The notes under the pieces: model-generated
The model's database searches: none
Told to the model about the DNA's origin: nothing
Seen by the model: only the letters and a program-made list of their open reading frames with translations
Part shown: piece by piece, positions 45,540 to 57,779 of the stretch
Layout of the letters: each line of letters opens with the position of its first letter
How positions within the stretch are numbered: position 1 is the stretch's first letter
Origin: Phocoena phocoena
Taxonomy: Eukaryota; Chordata; Mammalia; Artiodactyla; Phocoenidae
DNA: 64,000 bases
Direction of reading: 5' to 3'
Assembly: GCF_963924675.1 (NCBI RefSeq)
Contig: NC_089226.1
Coordinates: forward strand, 58,069,690 to 58,133,689
Translations under genes and position numbers: made by a program

Positions 45540-46036
45540 TGGTTAGTTTTGCTGAATAATAAACTACACCCCCAAAGGACTTGGTGGTTTAAACCAGTAT
45601 TTATATAGCTCACAATTCTGCAAATCAAGAATCTGTGCTGAGCTCAGCTGAGCTGTTCTTTTGGTCTTGGCTAGGTTCATTTCATGGGTTGAAGTCAGCT
45701 GCCAAGTTGTCTGGGAGCTGGATGGCCTCTGCGGGGATGGCTCCTCTCTGCTCCATGTGGTCTCTTGTCTTCCAGCAGGCTAGGTCAGGTCTGTTCACGT
45801 GGGCGGCAGGACAGGATTTCAAGAAAAAGAACTGAAACATGCTTTTGAGGCATCTTGAGCCTTAAGCATGCCTCTGCTTCATTCCATTGGCCAAAAATGT
45901 CACAAGGCCACTTCAGATTTAAGGGATGGAGAAATAGTCTCCATCTTTCGATGAGAGGAACTGCAGTGTCACAACTCAAAGGGTATGGATTCAGGGAGGG
46001 CTGAAGGATTGTGACCGTTTTTATAATCTACCACAG
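45540..46036 (-). repeat. MaLR 3' LTR, antisense
   Basis: It reads in reverse as an LTR starting about 46035 with TGTGG. It shares 'tgccaagtt..ctggg.gctgg' and 'ccattggcca..aatgtcacaaggcc' patterns with the copy at 47366-47784. Confidence 0.5.
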
Positions 46037-47365
46037 TATATATACTCTCTAATTATTCACATTCCTCCCACAGGCAAAATGTGCTTACCTCCATTCCAGA
46101 ACCCCCAAAAGTCTCTTGCAATTATGTCATCAGGCTCAAAGTCTAGGATCTTATCATCTATATCAGGTTTGTAAATGACTTGATAAATGTTGTTCTTTCT
46201 GACCTTGATATCTATGAATTTAAAAGATAAGTTATTTGCCTCCCAAACACGTAGTATGCAATGAGGCAGACAGGATAACATCAATAGACATTTCCATTCA
46301 AGAAGGAGAAACATGAAAGGTACATAGACATCCTTAAACAGAGCAATCTTGGACTCCAGGTAGATGAAGGTTGTCAGGTCCCCTATCCCGGTAGAGGGAA
46401 TATTCCTTGCTCAGGCCTAAATTCTACTCCCTGGGAGTAGTCCCCTAGTCTATTGATCTCTGCTTCTTTGCTCTGCTCTCTGAACTATCCTTTGTCTATC
46501 ACCTTCCTTGGCTACTTCTGACAAAGTGGCTCATATTGGCAGCTGAGTGGCAATTTGAATTATTTCAGTCCCTTTTAGTCCTGGCTGGTGGCACTTTCAC
46601 ATGTGTGACTCATTTACAAATTTTGTGGGTTTTCTATGTATCTGATTATAGTCTATTCCATACTCCAAATGACACATACACAATCGTTTTGTTTGTTTGT
46701 TTGACAATCGTTTTTGAGACATCTCTCTCAATTTTGTCAGTGCTATTTTGGAATTAGATATCTGTGGATATTGCTCTTAAGATTCCAAGAAGTCTTTTTG
46801 TCTAGAAGTCTACTAGACATCACTTTAATTCTCTCAAAGGTCTTAATAAAGTGTGTTACAGCCACACCTTTGATGTGATTCACATCTCCAGGCTATAGTT
46901 CCTTGTAAAAATTCTTTGCTGGCTAGAGAGCCTCAAGATGAAGAAAGTTTTATTTTTTAACATAGTAGGTCCTGCCCCTCTCTATTCTCTCTAAATTCAT
47001 GTTTCAATCAGGCCAGTCCTTTCTTTAGCTCATACCTCTCTTCCTGTTATAAAGTTATAATACCCAGCTGGAAGAACCCAACTGACACTTTCAACATTCT
47101 GCTTAGAAATCTCCTTAGTCAAACCAAAAATTTTTGAGTATTTATCCTCCACCTTCCAAGTTACCATAGGCAAGAGTTCTGCCAATTGTTTTGCCACTGT
47201 AAGACACTACCATTTTTCCAGCCTCCGGTCACAATTTCCTCACCATTTTCCGAGACTTCACTGTTTGCTTGCCATTTTTCCAATCTCCACCCATCCCTGA
47301 TCCCAAAGCCAATGCCGTGAATTTGGGGGTTTTTGTTAAAGGTAGCATTTCAGACACCAATTTCT
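46037..47365 (-). mobile_element. MaLR-type (ERVL-related) internal region, antisense, decayed
   Basis: Next to the left LTR the reversed sequence reads 'gacttttgggggttctggaa' then 'cattttgcctgtgggaggaa', which I know as the 3' internal end of MaLR elements. Near the right LTR it reads 'agaaattggtgtctgaaatg', a typical start. The interior is non-coding and diverged; the minus ORF 46057-46314 is not recognised as a gag relic with confidence. It is an ancient endogenous element with no working genes. Confidence 0.5.
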
Positions 47366-48110
47366 GTAACAACTTTTACTGCAAAACAAACTATACACAA
47401 CTTAGTGGCTTAAAACAGCAAGTATTTATATATATCACAGTTTTGCAGTTTGGCAATTTGGACTGAGGTCAGTAGGCTGGTTCTTCTGGTCTTAGCTGGG
47501 TTCACGTATAGGTGGAGGTCAGCTGCCAAGTTGCCTGGGTGCTGGCTAGTTCAGGACGGCCTCGGCTGGGTTGGCCGAGCTCTGCCTCATGTAGCTCCCA
47601 TGTTCCCGCAGGCGAGCCCAGGCTTGCTCACATGGGTGCCCGTGCAAGGTTCCCAAAGAGAGGGCCAAAGCATGCAAGTGTCCTTGTGCTCAAAACTGGC
47701 ACACTGTCCCTTTTGTTGCATTTTATTGGCTAAAGAATGGAATAAGGCCTTCCCAGATTCAAGGGGAGGGGAAATTGACTCCACTTTTTTTGTGTGTGTG
47801 TGGCTGTTTTGGGTCTTTGCTGCTGCGTGCGGGTTTTCTCTAGTTGCGGGGAGCAGGGCCTACTCTTCGTTGTGGTGCGGGGGCTTCTCATTGTGGTTGC
47901 TTCTCTTGTTGTGGAGCACGGGCTCTGGCATGTGGGCTTCAGTAGTTGTGGCACGTGGGATCAGTAGTTGTGGCTCACAGGCTCTAGAGCACAAGCTCAA
48001 TAGTTGTGGTGCACGGGCTTAGTTGCTCTGTGGCATGTGGGATCTTCCCGGACAGGGCTATATACATTGTTGCCAAGTAAACAGCGTTTGACAAGAATTG
48101 TGGATTTGAG
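47366..48110 (-). repeat. MaLR 5' LTR, antisense, split by a CHR SINE
   Basis: 'aacttagtggcttaaaacag' through 'ggggaaattgactccac' is followed by a SINE (47785-48058), then probable remaining LTR text from 48059. It pairs with the LTR at 45540-46036. Confidence 0.5.
47785..48058 (-). repeat. CHR-type SINE, long form, head missing
   Basis: Reverse-complement copy starting with a T/GT-rich tail and ending at 'ttcccggacagggct'. The tRNA-like head of about 70 bp is absent (5' truncation). I found no clear target duplication. Confidence 0.9.
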
Positions 48111-48399
48111 TTAGCTTCTAAGTTCCACCAGGGGGCGCGATAGGAATGCCTCAGGTTTCTAAAAAAAAGCTAGAGTCTTTCTAAGGAAATATGATTTTCA
48201 AAGGTGGTGATTGCTGTTTTATGTTTTAATAAACTACCTATTCTTTGCATTTGAAAGAGCTGTAACTGAGCCATCTGTGAGTTTGAGGACTGAAGTAACA
48301 CATGTTGGTGTCCATTTTATACCTGTAGTGGTTCCTCAACTTGGAATCACAAGAGCTTTCAAAAACATGATTTAATTTATCTCCCACACCAACTGTTGG

Positions 48400-48540
48400 A
48401 AGCCAGGATAGGCGTTGTTATTATTAATTCCATCTTAAAAGATGATAACTCTAACAGTCAAGAGGTGAAGTAATTTTCCCAAGGAATCACAGCTGGTAAA
48501 TACTTAAGAATCTGTCTTCCAAATTCAAATGTATTCATTC
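48400..48540 (-). repeat. MIR SINE relic
   Basis: 'aggcgttgttattattaatt' then 'gaggtgaagtaattttccca' and 'aatcacagctggtaaatact' match the antisense MIR core. Confidence 0.65.
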
Positions 48541-48659
48541 ACTAGAAATAGTATATGTTGAGTTCACAGCTCTGTAAAAGATGATAGAGATACAAAGGCA
48601 TGCCCTCCAAATTTAATGTCTTAGAAGAAAAGACTGTCAAAGCTGGAGGGAACTTTGGA

Positions 48660-48870
48660 AATCACCAAATTAAATTAAATATGCATAAGCATCTCCTCAA
48701 GAGCCAGTTAAAAATGCAGATTCTTGGACTTTGGCTCCGCGTCCCCTACATTTTGATTCAGTGAGTCCGGTAGGGCTATGGACACGGAATTTTTCATAAG
48801 CACATCCACTCTTCCCCCTATAATTCTGATGCAGGTGTACTGTGGACCACAGTTTTAGAAACACCAATCC
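48660..48870 (+). repeat. MER5A-type (hAT-Charlie) MITE relic
   Basis: 'cagttaaaaatgcagattct', 'gattcagtgagtccggtagg' and 'gtggaccacagttttagaaa' follow MER5A. Confidence 0.65.
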
Positions 48871-49009
48871 ATTTGTTTAATCCTTTCATAATACAGAGGA
48901 GAATAAAACTGAGAAGTGAGAAGTGAGTATCCCAGAAACTCTTCTTGGGTATTGGAAGGAGGCTGAGCCAGGAGCTGGTGATGAGCAACACCAAGTAATG
49001 ATGCAGTGG

Positions 49010-49215
49010 AAAGTGTACTCAGCCGAGAGCTGGTTTCAATTTCAGGCTTTACCATCTTGCTGTTGAATCACTAACTTCAATGAGCTATAGTTTTCCCAAC
49101 CATAAAATGCAAAACAACAATACATACCTTATAGGCTTATTGTGAGAATAAAGGAGATAAATATTAGAAAAGACTTGGCAGAGGACTGGCACATAGAGGA
49201 CCCTCAATAAAGAGA
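49010..49215 (+). repeat. MIR SINE relic
   Basis: 'gcagtggaaagtgtactcag' through 'ggcacatagaggaccctcaa' is a near-complete MIR. Confidence 0.75.
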
Positions 49216-50635
49216 TTGATGAGTGGGATTATTTTGAATGTTCCTTTTGCTCTATTTATTCTCTTTAAATGAGTACCTACTATTGCCTGGCACTCTGCTA
49301 AGCTCAGTCCAGCCTATATGAAACTTATGATCTGGTAGAGCAGATTGACATGAATTATAGAAATAAGGAATTATAAATGTAATAAATCCTACCAAGGGAA
49401 AATATAGGGGGTGTTTTGAATATTATAGGGATTTGAACCAAATCTGCAGACAAATAAAAGATCCTTGAGGAAATGACTCAAAGGGTGAGTAGGGGTGAGT
49501 CAGAAATTACTCATGAATCAGGAAAGAGCTTGGCAGGAGCAAGAAATGAAAAGGCCAAAGGCCAGTGTGGCTGGTGTGGAGTGAGCAGGGAAGAGGGGCA
49601 TGACATGAAGCTGCTGCTGTTGATTATTTATGGAAAAGCCTTTCTCTCCTCTGCCTTGATATTTATTTGGAAATCGTGATCTTTTCCTTGACCCTTTTAT
49701 TTCTACTTCAATTTTCTATTTTTGCACTAAAAAACCTAATAGTAACATTTCTTCAAAGCTAACATGCATTTTTTAGTTTTTAACATTCAGAAATAGAAAT
49801 TGTCTAATAACACAGGTCAAAAAATAAACAAACAAGAAAACCTTGCTGAGTACCAAACAGGAACATAAGTTGAGCCTCACAAACTTAGCTTTCTTGGAAA
49901 ATATCTATTCTATTGTCACACAATTATTTGTACTTGTAGCATAATTTAGTTAAAATTTAGTTTGGTTTTGGCTGAACTTGGAACTCTGTTGTTACTTAGA
50001 GTGACTTCAAAAATTCCTCTCTGATGCAGAATTAAAACACAATATAAAAGTGTAGGAAATTCTGGTTGTGGGATGATGTCTTGCCCCCTGAATGCATCTA
50101 TAAAACCTGGACAGAATCCATGGAACAGGCAATTGAGCACTCTGCAAATAAATGATAGCAGTTAGATTGAGGGGAAAGACCAGAATTTGAAGCATCACTG
50201 AACTGGCAGTGAGTTTCCTCTTTTTGATCCTCAGCAGCCTTAAACCTGTAAGTGGGCTCCGGGTTGAGTACTGAGAAAGCTGCAGGGGAAGCCCTCTAAC
50301 TCTGGCTCAAGAAGAGGGGAAGAGGACTCTCACATTGAGGTTTGGAGGTGGGGGGGTAACATCCAACCTTTTTTGTCTTTTGTTCTCTGTCCTCCTGCAC
50401 CCCTCCCTCCAGGCAATCCCGCAGTGGTGGCCACAATGGCAGTGGTGGCAGTGAGTGCCTATGGCCACCTAAAACTTCAATTTATCTTACGTATTACATC
50501 TACGTACACTGAAACCGTATCAAATAATGCTGTAATTTTTGCTTTCAACAATCCCAGTAGTAGGGAAAACCCCCATTGATTTTTTTTTCTACCTCTATCC
50601 TCCTGCCACTTGGCCCTAGATACATGCAATCATGA
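49216..50635. other. Intergenic sequence, mostly unassigned
   Basis: 49260-49600 resembles antisense L2 ('gcctggcactctgctaagct'). In 49600-50635 I recognise nothing; short ORFs there look like chance. Confidence 0.4.
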
Positions 50636-51612
50636 AAAGGACACAGCAGAGAAGAGTAACTGAACCCCCAGGTTTTTGGCCAAAGGACTGAAAAGTGGGT
50701 TCAGAAGACTGGAAAGTATCAGAGAAATCACAGAGAGGGAGGAGTTCAGGAGAGCAACCCCATAATTTTTGACCTCACCCCTGAACTGTGCAGGCATGGA
50801 TCTGATGCTAAATAGCATACCATACACCTGAGTACTGAGGTATACAATAGACCACTGTCCAGATCTAGGACTGGCCATTGGGTGGCATACAACTGGGACA
50901 GATCTGAATAGCATTGCAAAAGCTTTGAAAACTGAACTGACATTGGAACCACAACCACAGAGGCAGGTCAGTACTTCTGACTCAAACTGGGTGAGCTGTA
51001 TGCTAAAACTAAAAATATTACTATTATCCATAAGATTTAAACAAGATCTAGACATTTAAAAACATTCAAAAAGTCCAGTATTTAATCCTACTCAGCACAC
51101 AAAGAATCAGGAAAATCTCAATTAGTATGAGAAAAGGCAATCAACAAATGTCAAGGAGAAGATGACGCAAATGTTGAAATTGTTGAAGATTGTTATAAAA
51201 TGCTCCAAGAAGTAAGGGTGAATACTCTTGAAGTGAATGGAAAGGTAGAAATTATCAAGAAAGAAGAGATATAAAGAGAAATCTAATGAAAGTAAAATAA
51301 CCAAACTAAAAAACTCATTGATGAACTCAATAGCAGAATAGACATGACAGAGGAAAGATTCAGTGAACTTGAAGATAAATTCATTAAAATTATCTAATCT
51401 GAACAACAGACAGAAAAAAAGATTAAAAAAAAAATGCCCACAGCCAACATCGTTCTCAGGGGTGAACAACTGAAACTACTTCCTCTAAGATCAGGAATGA
51501 GACAAGGTTGTCCACTCTCACCACTGTTATTCAACATAGTTTTTGAATTTTTAGCCACAGCAATCAGAGAAGAAAAAGAAAAGGAATCCAGATCGGAAAA
51601 GAAGAAGTAAAG

Positions 51613-52050
51613 TTGTCACTGTTTGCAGATGACATGATACTATACATAGGGAACCCTAAAGATGCTACCAGAAAACTACTAGAGCTAATCAACAAATCTG
51701 GTAAAGTAGCAGGATACAAAACTAATGCACAGAAATCTCTTGCATTCCTATACACTAATGATGAAAAATCTGAAAGAGAAATTAAGGAAACACTCCCGTT
51801 TACCACTGCAACAAAGAGAATAAAATACCTAGGAATAAACCTACCTAAGGAGACAAAAGACCTCTATGCAGAAAACTCTAAGACACTGATGAAAGAAATT
51901 AAAGATGATCCAAACAGATGGAGAGATATACCATGTTCTTGGATTGGAAGAATCAACATTGTGAAAATGACTATACTACCCAAAGAAATCTACAGATTCA
52001 GTGCAATCCCTATCAAACTACCAATGGCATTTTCCACAGAACTAAAATGA
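51613..52050 (+). pseudogene. L1 ORF2 reverse-transcriptase fragment
   Basis: The frame starts [20 protein letters not shown] with the catalytic Asp pair and runs into [17 protein letters not shown] frameshift then moves the reading to 51918-52472. Confidence 0.92.
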
Positions 52051-52472
52051 AAAATTTCACAATTTGTATGGAGACACAAAAAACCCTGAATAGACAAAGC
52101 AATCTTGAGAAAGAAAAACAGAGCTGGAGGAATCAGGCTCCCAGACTATACTACAAAGCTACAGTCATCAAGACAGTATGGTACTGGCACAAAAACAGAA
52201 ATATAGATCAATGGAACAGGATAGAAAGCCCAGAGATAAACCCACGCACATATGGTCACCTCATCTTTGATAAAGGAGGCAAGAATATACAATGGAGAAA
52301 AGACAGCCTCTTCAATAAGTGGTGCTGGGAAAACTGGACAACTACATGTAAAAGAATGAAATTAGAACACTCCCTAACACCATACACAAAAATAAACTCA
52401 AAATGGATTAAATGTAAGGCCAGACACTATAAAACTCTTAGAGGAAAACATAGGCAGAACTCTATGACATAA
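51918..52472 (+). pseudogene. L1 ORF2 middle fragment
   Basis: It continues ORF2 after the shift: [20 protein letters not shown] and later [20 protein letters not shown]. Its first part overlaps the previous fragment out of frame. A stop at 52470 ends it. Confidence 0.88.
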
Positions 52473-52510
52473 ATCACAGCAAGATCCTTTTTGACCCACC
52501 TCCTAGAGAA

Positions 52511-52957
52511 ATGGAAATAAAAACAAAAATAAACACATGGGACCTAATGAAACTTAAAACCTTTTGCACAGCAAAGGAAACCATAAACAAGACCAAAAGA
52601 CAACCCTTAGAATGGGAGAAAATATTTGCAAATGAAGCAACTGACAAATTAATCTCCAAAATTTACATGCAGCTCAATATCAAAAAATCAAACAACCCAA
52701 TCCAAAAATGGGCAGAAGACCTAAATAGACATTTCTCCAAAGAAGATATACAGGTTGCCAACAAACACATGAAAGGATGCCCAACATCACTAATCATTAG
52801 AGAAATGCAAGTCAAAACTACAATAAGGTATCACCTCACACCAGTCAGAATGGCCATCATCAAAAAATCTACAAACAATAAATGCTGGATAGGGTGTGGA
52901 GAAAAGGGAACGCTCTTGCACTGTTGGTGGGAATGTAAATTGATACAGCCACTATGA
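52511..52957 (+). pseudogene. L1 ORF2 C-terminal fragment
   Basis: It contains [20 protein letters not shown] and the Cys/His-rich tail [20 protein letters not shown]. It ends by a stop before the last part of ORF2. Confidence 0.9.
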
Positions 52958-53584
52958 AGAACAGTATGGAGGTTCCTTAAAAAACTAAAACTAGAACTGC
53001 CATACGACCCAGCAATCCCACTGCTCGGCGTATACCCTGAGAAAACCATAATTCAAAAAGAGTCATGTACCACAATGTTCATTGCAGCTCTATTTACAAT
53101 AGCCAGGACATGGAAGCAACCTAAGTGTCCATCGACAGATGAGTGGTTAAAGAAGATGTGGCACATATATACAATGGAATATTACTCAGCCATAAAAAGA
53201 AATGAAATTGAACTATTTGTAATGAGGTGGATGGACCTAGAGTCTATCATATAGAGTGAAGTTAAGTCAGAAAGAGAAAAACAAATACTGTATGCTAACA
53301 CATATATATGGGATCTCAAAAAAAAAAATGGTTCTGAAGAACCTAGGGGCAGAACAGGAATAAAGACGTAGATGTAGAGAATGGACTTGAGGACACAGGG
53401 AAGGGGAAGGGGAAGCTGGGACGAAGTGAGGGAGTGGCATGGACATATATACACTACCAAATGTAAAATAGATAGCTAGTGGGAAGCAGCTGCATAGCAC
53501 AGGGAGATCAGCTCCGTGCTTTGTGACCACCTAGAGGGGTGGGATAGGGAGGATGGGAGTGAGACACAAGAGGGAGGAGATATG

Positions 53585-53587
<3 letters not shown>

Positions 53588-53628
<41 letters not shown>
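53588..53628. repeat. (AT)n microsatellite inside the L1 3' UTR
   Basis: 41 bases of uninterrupted AT alternation. The related L1 copy at 42521-43000 has only 'acatatgtatatgtata' at the same place, so this is an expansion. Confidence 0.96.
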
Positions 53629-53629
<1 letters not shown>

Positions 53630-54004
53630 CTGATTCACTTTGTTTATAAAGCAGAAACTAACACACCATTGTAAAGCAATTATACTCCAATAAAGATGTT
53701 TAAAAAATTCAAAAATAAAAAAAAAAAAAAAAAAAAAAAAAAATTCAAAAATAAAAATAACAACAAAAAAAGTGTACAGAGCCTTATTGATCTGTGAGCC
53801 AGTACCTAATTTATCTCATCAGAATTCCAGAAGATTTTCAAAAAGAAATATTTGAAGAAATAATATATGAATATTTCCCAGATTTGAAAAAACATAAACC
53901 AAGAAGTTCAGTGAAGCACAAATAGCAAGGTGAACCCAGCAACACATGAACAAGATTTAACCCAGAATCCAAGGTTGGTTTAACAAAGAAAAATCAATCA
54001 TTAT

Positions 54005-54219
54005 GGGACTTCCCTGGCAGTGCAGTGGCTAAGACTCCACACTCCCAATGCAGGGGGCCTGGGTTCGATCCCTGATCCAGGAACTAGATCCCACATGCAT
54101 GCCACAACTAAGAGTTCACTTGCCACAACTAAGGATCCTGCCTGCCACAACTAAGGAGCCCACCTGACGCAACTAAGACCCAATGCAACCAAATAAATAA
54201 GTAAATAGATATTAAAAGG
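54005..54219 (+). repeat. CHR-type SINE, variant form
   Basis: Forward copy ('ggacttccctggcagtgcag') with repeated 'gccacaactaag' units in its body. It has an exact 10-bp duplication, caatcattat, at 53995-54004 and 54220-54229, inside the old L1. Confidence 0.95.
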
Positions 54220-54975
54220 CAATCATTATAACACATAATATTAAGACAAAAAAGGATAAAAACCACATGATCATCTCAATAGATGCAGAAAATGTACTTG
54301 ACAGATAAAAACACTTAAAAAATTAGGAACAGAAGAGATCTTCCTCAACCTAGTTAAAGCATTGACGAACGCACAGCTAACATCATACTTAATGGTGAAA
54401 GACTGAAAGCTTTCCACCCAGGATCTGGAACAAGACAATGATATCCTCTCTTGTCACTTCAATATTACACTGGAAGTTCTAGCAAAGTAAATTAGGGGAA
54501 AAAAAAAGAAAGAAAAAACATCCAAATTCAAATGGAGGAAGTAAACTCTCTCCATTTTCCAATGTTTTAATCTTCTATATATAACATTATAAGGAATAAA
54601 CAAAAAACACGATTAGACATAATAAGCAATTTCAGTAAGGTTACAGGACACAAGATCAATATACAAAAATCAACTGAATTTCTATATACTAACAATGAAC
54701 AATCTAAAAATGAAATTAAGAAAATTCCATTTATTATAGTATCAAAAGTGAAACCATTTATATGAATTGCCCATAATAGGTAAATCCATATAGATGGAAA
54801 ATAGATTGGTGGTTGTCACATGGGAGGGGGATGGAGAGTGGCAGCTAATGGGCATAGGGGTTTTTTTTGGGGGGGTGCAAGAAAATATTAGTGGTGATGG
54901 TTGCACAACCTTGTGAACATAGTAAAAATGAATGAATCGTACACTTTAAAAATGTGGATTTTATAGTTTGTAAAT

Positions 54976-55678
54976 TATATCTCATTTTTTAAAAGAAAAA
55001 ATACTTAAGAAAAGTTTAACAGAGTTATATATAATTACGTAGTTCTGTCTGCTGAAAGGACCTGAGAACAGAGACACTACAGTTGCAATGAGCATACTTA
55101 GCACCCAGATCTTAGTTTCTGAATACAAGGAAACAGGGCTCATGGGGGAAATGCTTGATTCCAGGACAGGAGCAGGGAAAGTACATGGCGATTTGGAATA
55201 CCTTGGAAGTAACAAATTATGGAAGTGCTCAAGGAATGAAGGGGACATATCAGAAGGACACAGGAGGCAGATTGAAGAGGCTGCCATTGACCAACTCTAG
55301 GGCAATATGAGATTCAAAATAAGCAAAGTAATGAATTATAATTAATTCAGTAAAATTCATGAGCCCATACTGATGTAAAATAAATGAATAAGTAAATAAA
55401 TGGGGCATCTCAGGATCCTTAATCACACCTGCAAAATTCCCTTTGCTGTGTGAGGCAACATAGTCACAGGCTGTGGGAATTAGGACATGGGCATCTTTGG
55501 GGGGCCATGATTCTTCATACTACAACCCTCAACCTTCTATGGGCAGAAAGCAGGCTAAGATGACTACTCAGTTGTAAATACAGACCCTTGGCCATTCCAA
55601 CATGCGCACAATAAGGGGAAGTGTAATGGAGAGGAAGTCAGAGTGGAAAGAGAAAATTGTCATTAAAATAGCTTTATT
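54976..55678. other. Unassigned intergenic sequence
   Basis: About 700 bp between the old L1 and the next SINE. I recognise no repeat family or gene here; the ORFs (54982-55287 -, 55088-55300 +) look like chance frames. Confidence 0.5.
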
Positions 55679-55869
55679 GGGCTTCCCTGGTGGCGCAGTG
55701 GTTGAGAGTCCGCCTGCCGATGCAGGGGACACGGGTTCGTGCCCCGGTCTGGGAAGATCCCACATGCCGCGGAGCGGCTGGGCCCGTGAGCCATGGCCGC
55801 TGAGCCTGCGCGTCCGGAGCCTGTCCTCCGCAACGGGAGGGGCCACAACAGTGAGAGGCCCGCGTAACG

Positions 55870-55900
<31 letters not shown>
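55679..55900 (+). repeat. CHR-type SINE, short form, young
   Basis: A near-perfect short subfamily copy with many intact CpGs and a long A tail. It has an exact 14-bp duplication, aaaatagctttatt, at 55665-55678 and 55901-55914. Confidence 0.97.
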
Positions 55901-55906
<6 letters not shown>

Positions 55907-55914
55907 GCTTTATT

Positions 55915-56429
55915 TTGCAAATTTTACAAATACATATAACCATGTGAACATATTGTTAGGTTCTGCCACCCCTCAATCCTGAGGGTGTTGGAAAGGGTTT
56001 GTGCAAGTTAGGGGCCTTGAGGCTTAAGCTTCAAAGGCTTCGTGGTAAATCTGCCTCTGGTAGCAATTAAGAATATGGCCCCTGGATCCACACCACCTGG
56101 GTTCAGGTTCCTGCTCTACACTCACCAGCTGTGTATGTTGATTGCATTGGTGTTACAGATCGGGTTCTCCAGAAACAGATGCTGAGATGAAGTTTGAAGT
56201 GCAAGATATTTGTTAGGGATCAACATCTGTGAAAGGGACAGGAAGCAGGAAAGGGCAGAGGAAGAGGTCAAAGAGGCTTGACAAAGCGTTGATTAATGTG
56301 GCAGGAGGGCTAGAGCTAGTATTGCCTCTCAGAGCTGTCTCATGTTGGGCCTAAATGGCTGGGCCTTTATTCCCTCACCTTGCTCAGTCACTGGATGGCT
56401 ATTAACACCACCTTAAGAACTTCCACTGG
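55915..56429. other. Unassigned intergenic sequence
   Basis: About 500 bp without a recognised feature. Confidence 0.5.
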
Positions 56430-56787
56430 GGGACTTCCCTGGTGGTCCAGTGGTAAAGAATCCACCTTCCAATGCAGGGGACATGGGTTTGATCCCTGGC
56501 AACTAAGCCTGTGCGCCACACTACTGAGCTCGTGTGCCTCAACTAGAGAGCCTGCATGCTGCAAACTACAAAGCCCATGCGCTCTCGACCCCAGGCACCA
56601 CAACTACAGAGCCCACATGCCCTGGAGCCTGCGTGTGCCACAACTAGAGAGAGAAAAACCCACACGCCACAACTAGAGAGAAGCCCGCGCGCCGCAACGA
56701 AAGATCTGCATGCCTCAACGAAGATCCCGTGTGCCGCAACTGAGACCCGATGCAGCTGTATAAATAATTTTTTTTCAATTAAAAAAA
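56430..56787 (+). repeat. CHR-type SINE, long form, diverged
   Basis: Forward copy from 'ggacttccctggtggtccag' through many 'ccacaacta' units to a T/A-rich tail. Flanks are aacttccactgg (56418-56429) and aacttccattgg (56788-56799), one mismatch. Confidence 0.92.
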
Positions 56788-56859
56788 AACTTCCATTGGA
56801 TTTTCATAACAGGCTAAATTTCTTCGTATGACATGCAAAAACACTTCACAATCTGACAG

Positions 56860-57245
56860 GCCCAACCACAAGGAACTTTTCATCATTTCTGCAACTCAAA
56901 CTATTTTCCATCTCCGAACCTTGGCATACATAGTACCTTCTCCAGGAAAGCCCATCCCTCCCTTGCCCGACATCTTCCAGACAATTCCTTTTCATCCTTT
57001 TGGACCTGCACACGTTGCCCCCTCTGTGAAGCCCTCTCCACCGTCTATGCATGGGGATGGGCTCCCTCCTCAGAGTTGCCCTTGCTCACTGCACAACCCT
57101 CGGTTACCCTGACAGCACTTTGTGGTTATTTGTTTACATCTCTGTCTCCCCTTGTGAGTCTAGGGTTGGATCTGCTATTTCTCTTTGTCCTCAGCACAGT
57201 GGAACAGGTGCTAAATGTTTGTTAAATGAATGAATGAGTGAATAA
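56860..57245 (+). repeat. L2 3' end relic
   Basis: 'gcactttgtggttatttgtt' to 'ctaaatgtttgttaaatgaa' follows the L2 3' terminus. A second L2-like piece is at about 57400-57600 ('tactcatccttcaagatggt'). Confidence 0.65.
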
Positions 57246-57779
57246 CATTGCCTGGGAAAGAGGGGGAAAGAATAAGTAGTAGGATACAATAATAATATTT
57301 TTGTTTGCTTCAGTGATCATAGGTATGTCATGTAGAGCAGTGACCCAGGACCCCAGAGTTTTTGGTTGTATAGGTCCTAGATTTGTCATGCGCTGACCCT
57401 AATGGCCTTCACCCTCTACCTCCGGTCCAAATTCTACTCATCCTTCAAGATGGTTCAGACGTCACGTCCTGTGTGAAGTGTTTTCTTCCCCTCTGGTCTG
57501 TCACAGCTCTTTACCCGCACCGCTGTTACCATACCATGACATTTACTCTCCCGATCTCTCCATCAGAATCCAGTGATGTTTCTGCATTTCCACCCCTTGA
57601 TCCAGAGGGGTGAATATTTTTGGATGGCGTTGTACAGCCATAGACTGGTGAATTCATGCCTCACCACACCCGCTGCCTCAATTTCCCCAAGTGTGAAATA
57701 GACACAGTGGAAATGTTTTCCCAGGGCTGTGATTTAGTGGAGGGCGGGCGGACACTGAGGTTGCAGGCAGTCCACACGC

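Larger units (their letters stand above)
51437..53747 (+). mobile_element. Younger L1, 5'-truncated in ORF2, with 3' UTR and A tail
   Basis: It starts abruptly in the reverse transcriptase region ('gcccacagccaacatcgttc'), continues through ORF2 (frames at 51613-52050, 51918-52472 and 52511-52957), and ends with the same 3' UTR as 42521-43000 ('caataaagatg') plus an A-rich tail. The frames overlap with shifts, so ORF2 is broken. It lies inside an older L1. Confidence 0.93.
50640..54975 (+). mobile_element. Old L1M-type element, split by a younger L1 and a SINE
   Basis: Pieces in order: 5' UTR-like text 50640-51060, the first ORF1 half 51061-51430 ('atgacagaggaaagattcag'), then after the insertion ORF1 again from 53760 ('aatatttgaagaaataatat'). 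An ORF2 reverse-transcriptase part follows at 53970-54760 ('catgatcatctcaatagatg'), and an old 3' end at 54790-54975 ('gtacactttaaaaatgtgga'). There are deletions and no open frame. It is much more diverged than the L1 inside it. Confidence 0.7.

Noticed and set aside
55568..55943. Several overlapping open frames on both strands around the SINE
   Set aside because: All are translations of one CpG-rich CHR SINE. The same peptide patterns recur at 18143-18460, 29646-30003 and 31871-32155.
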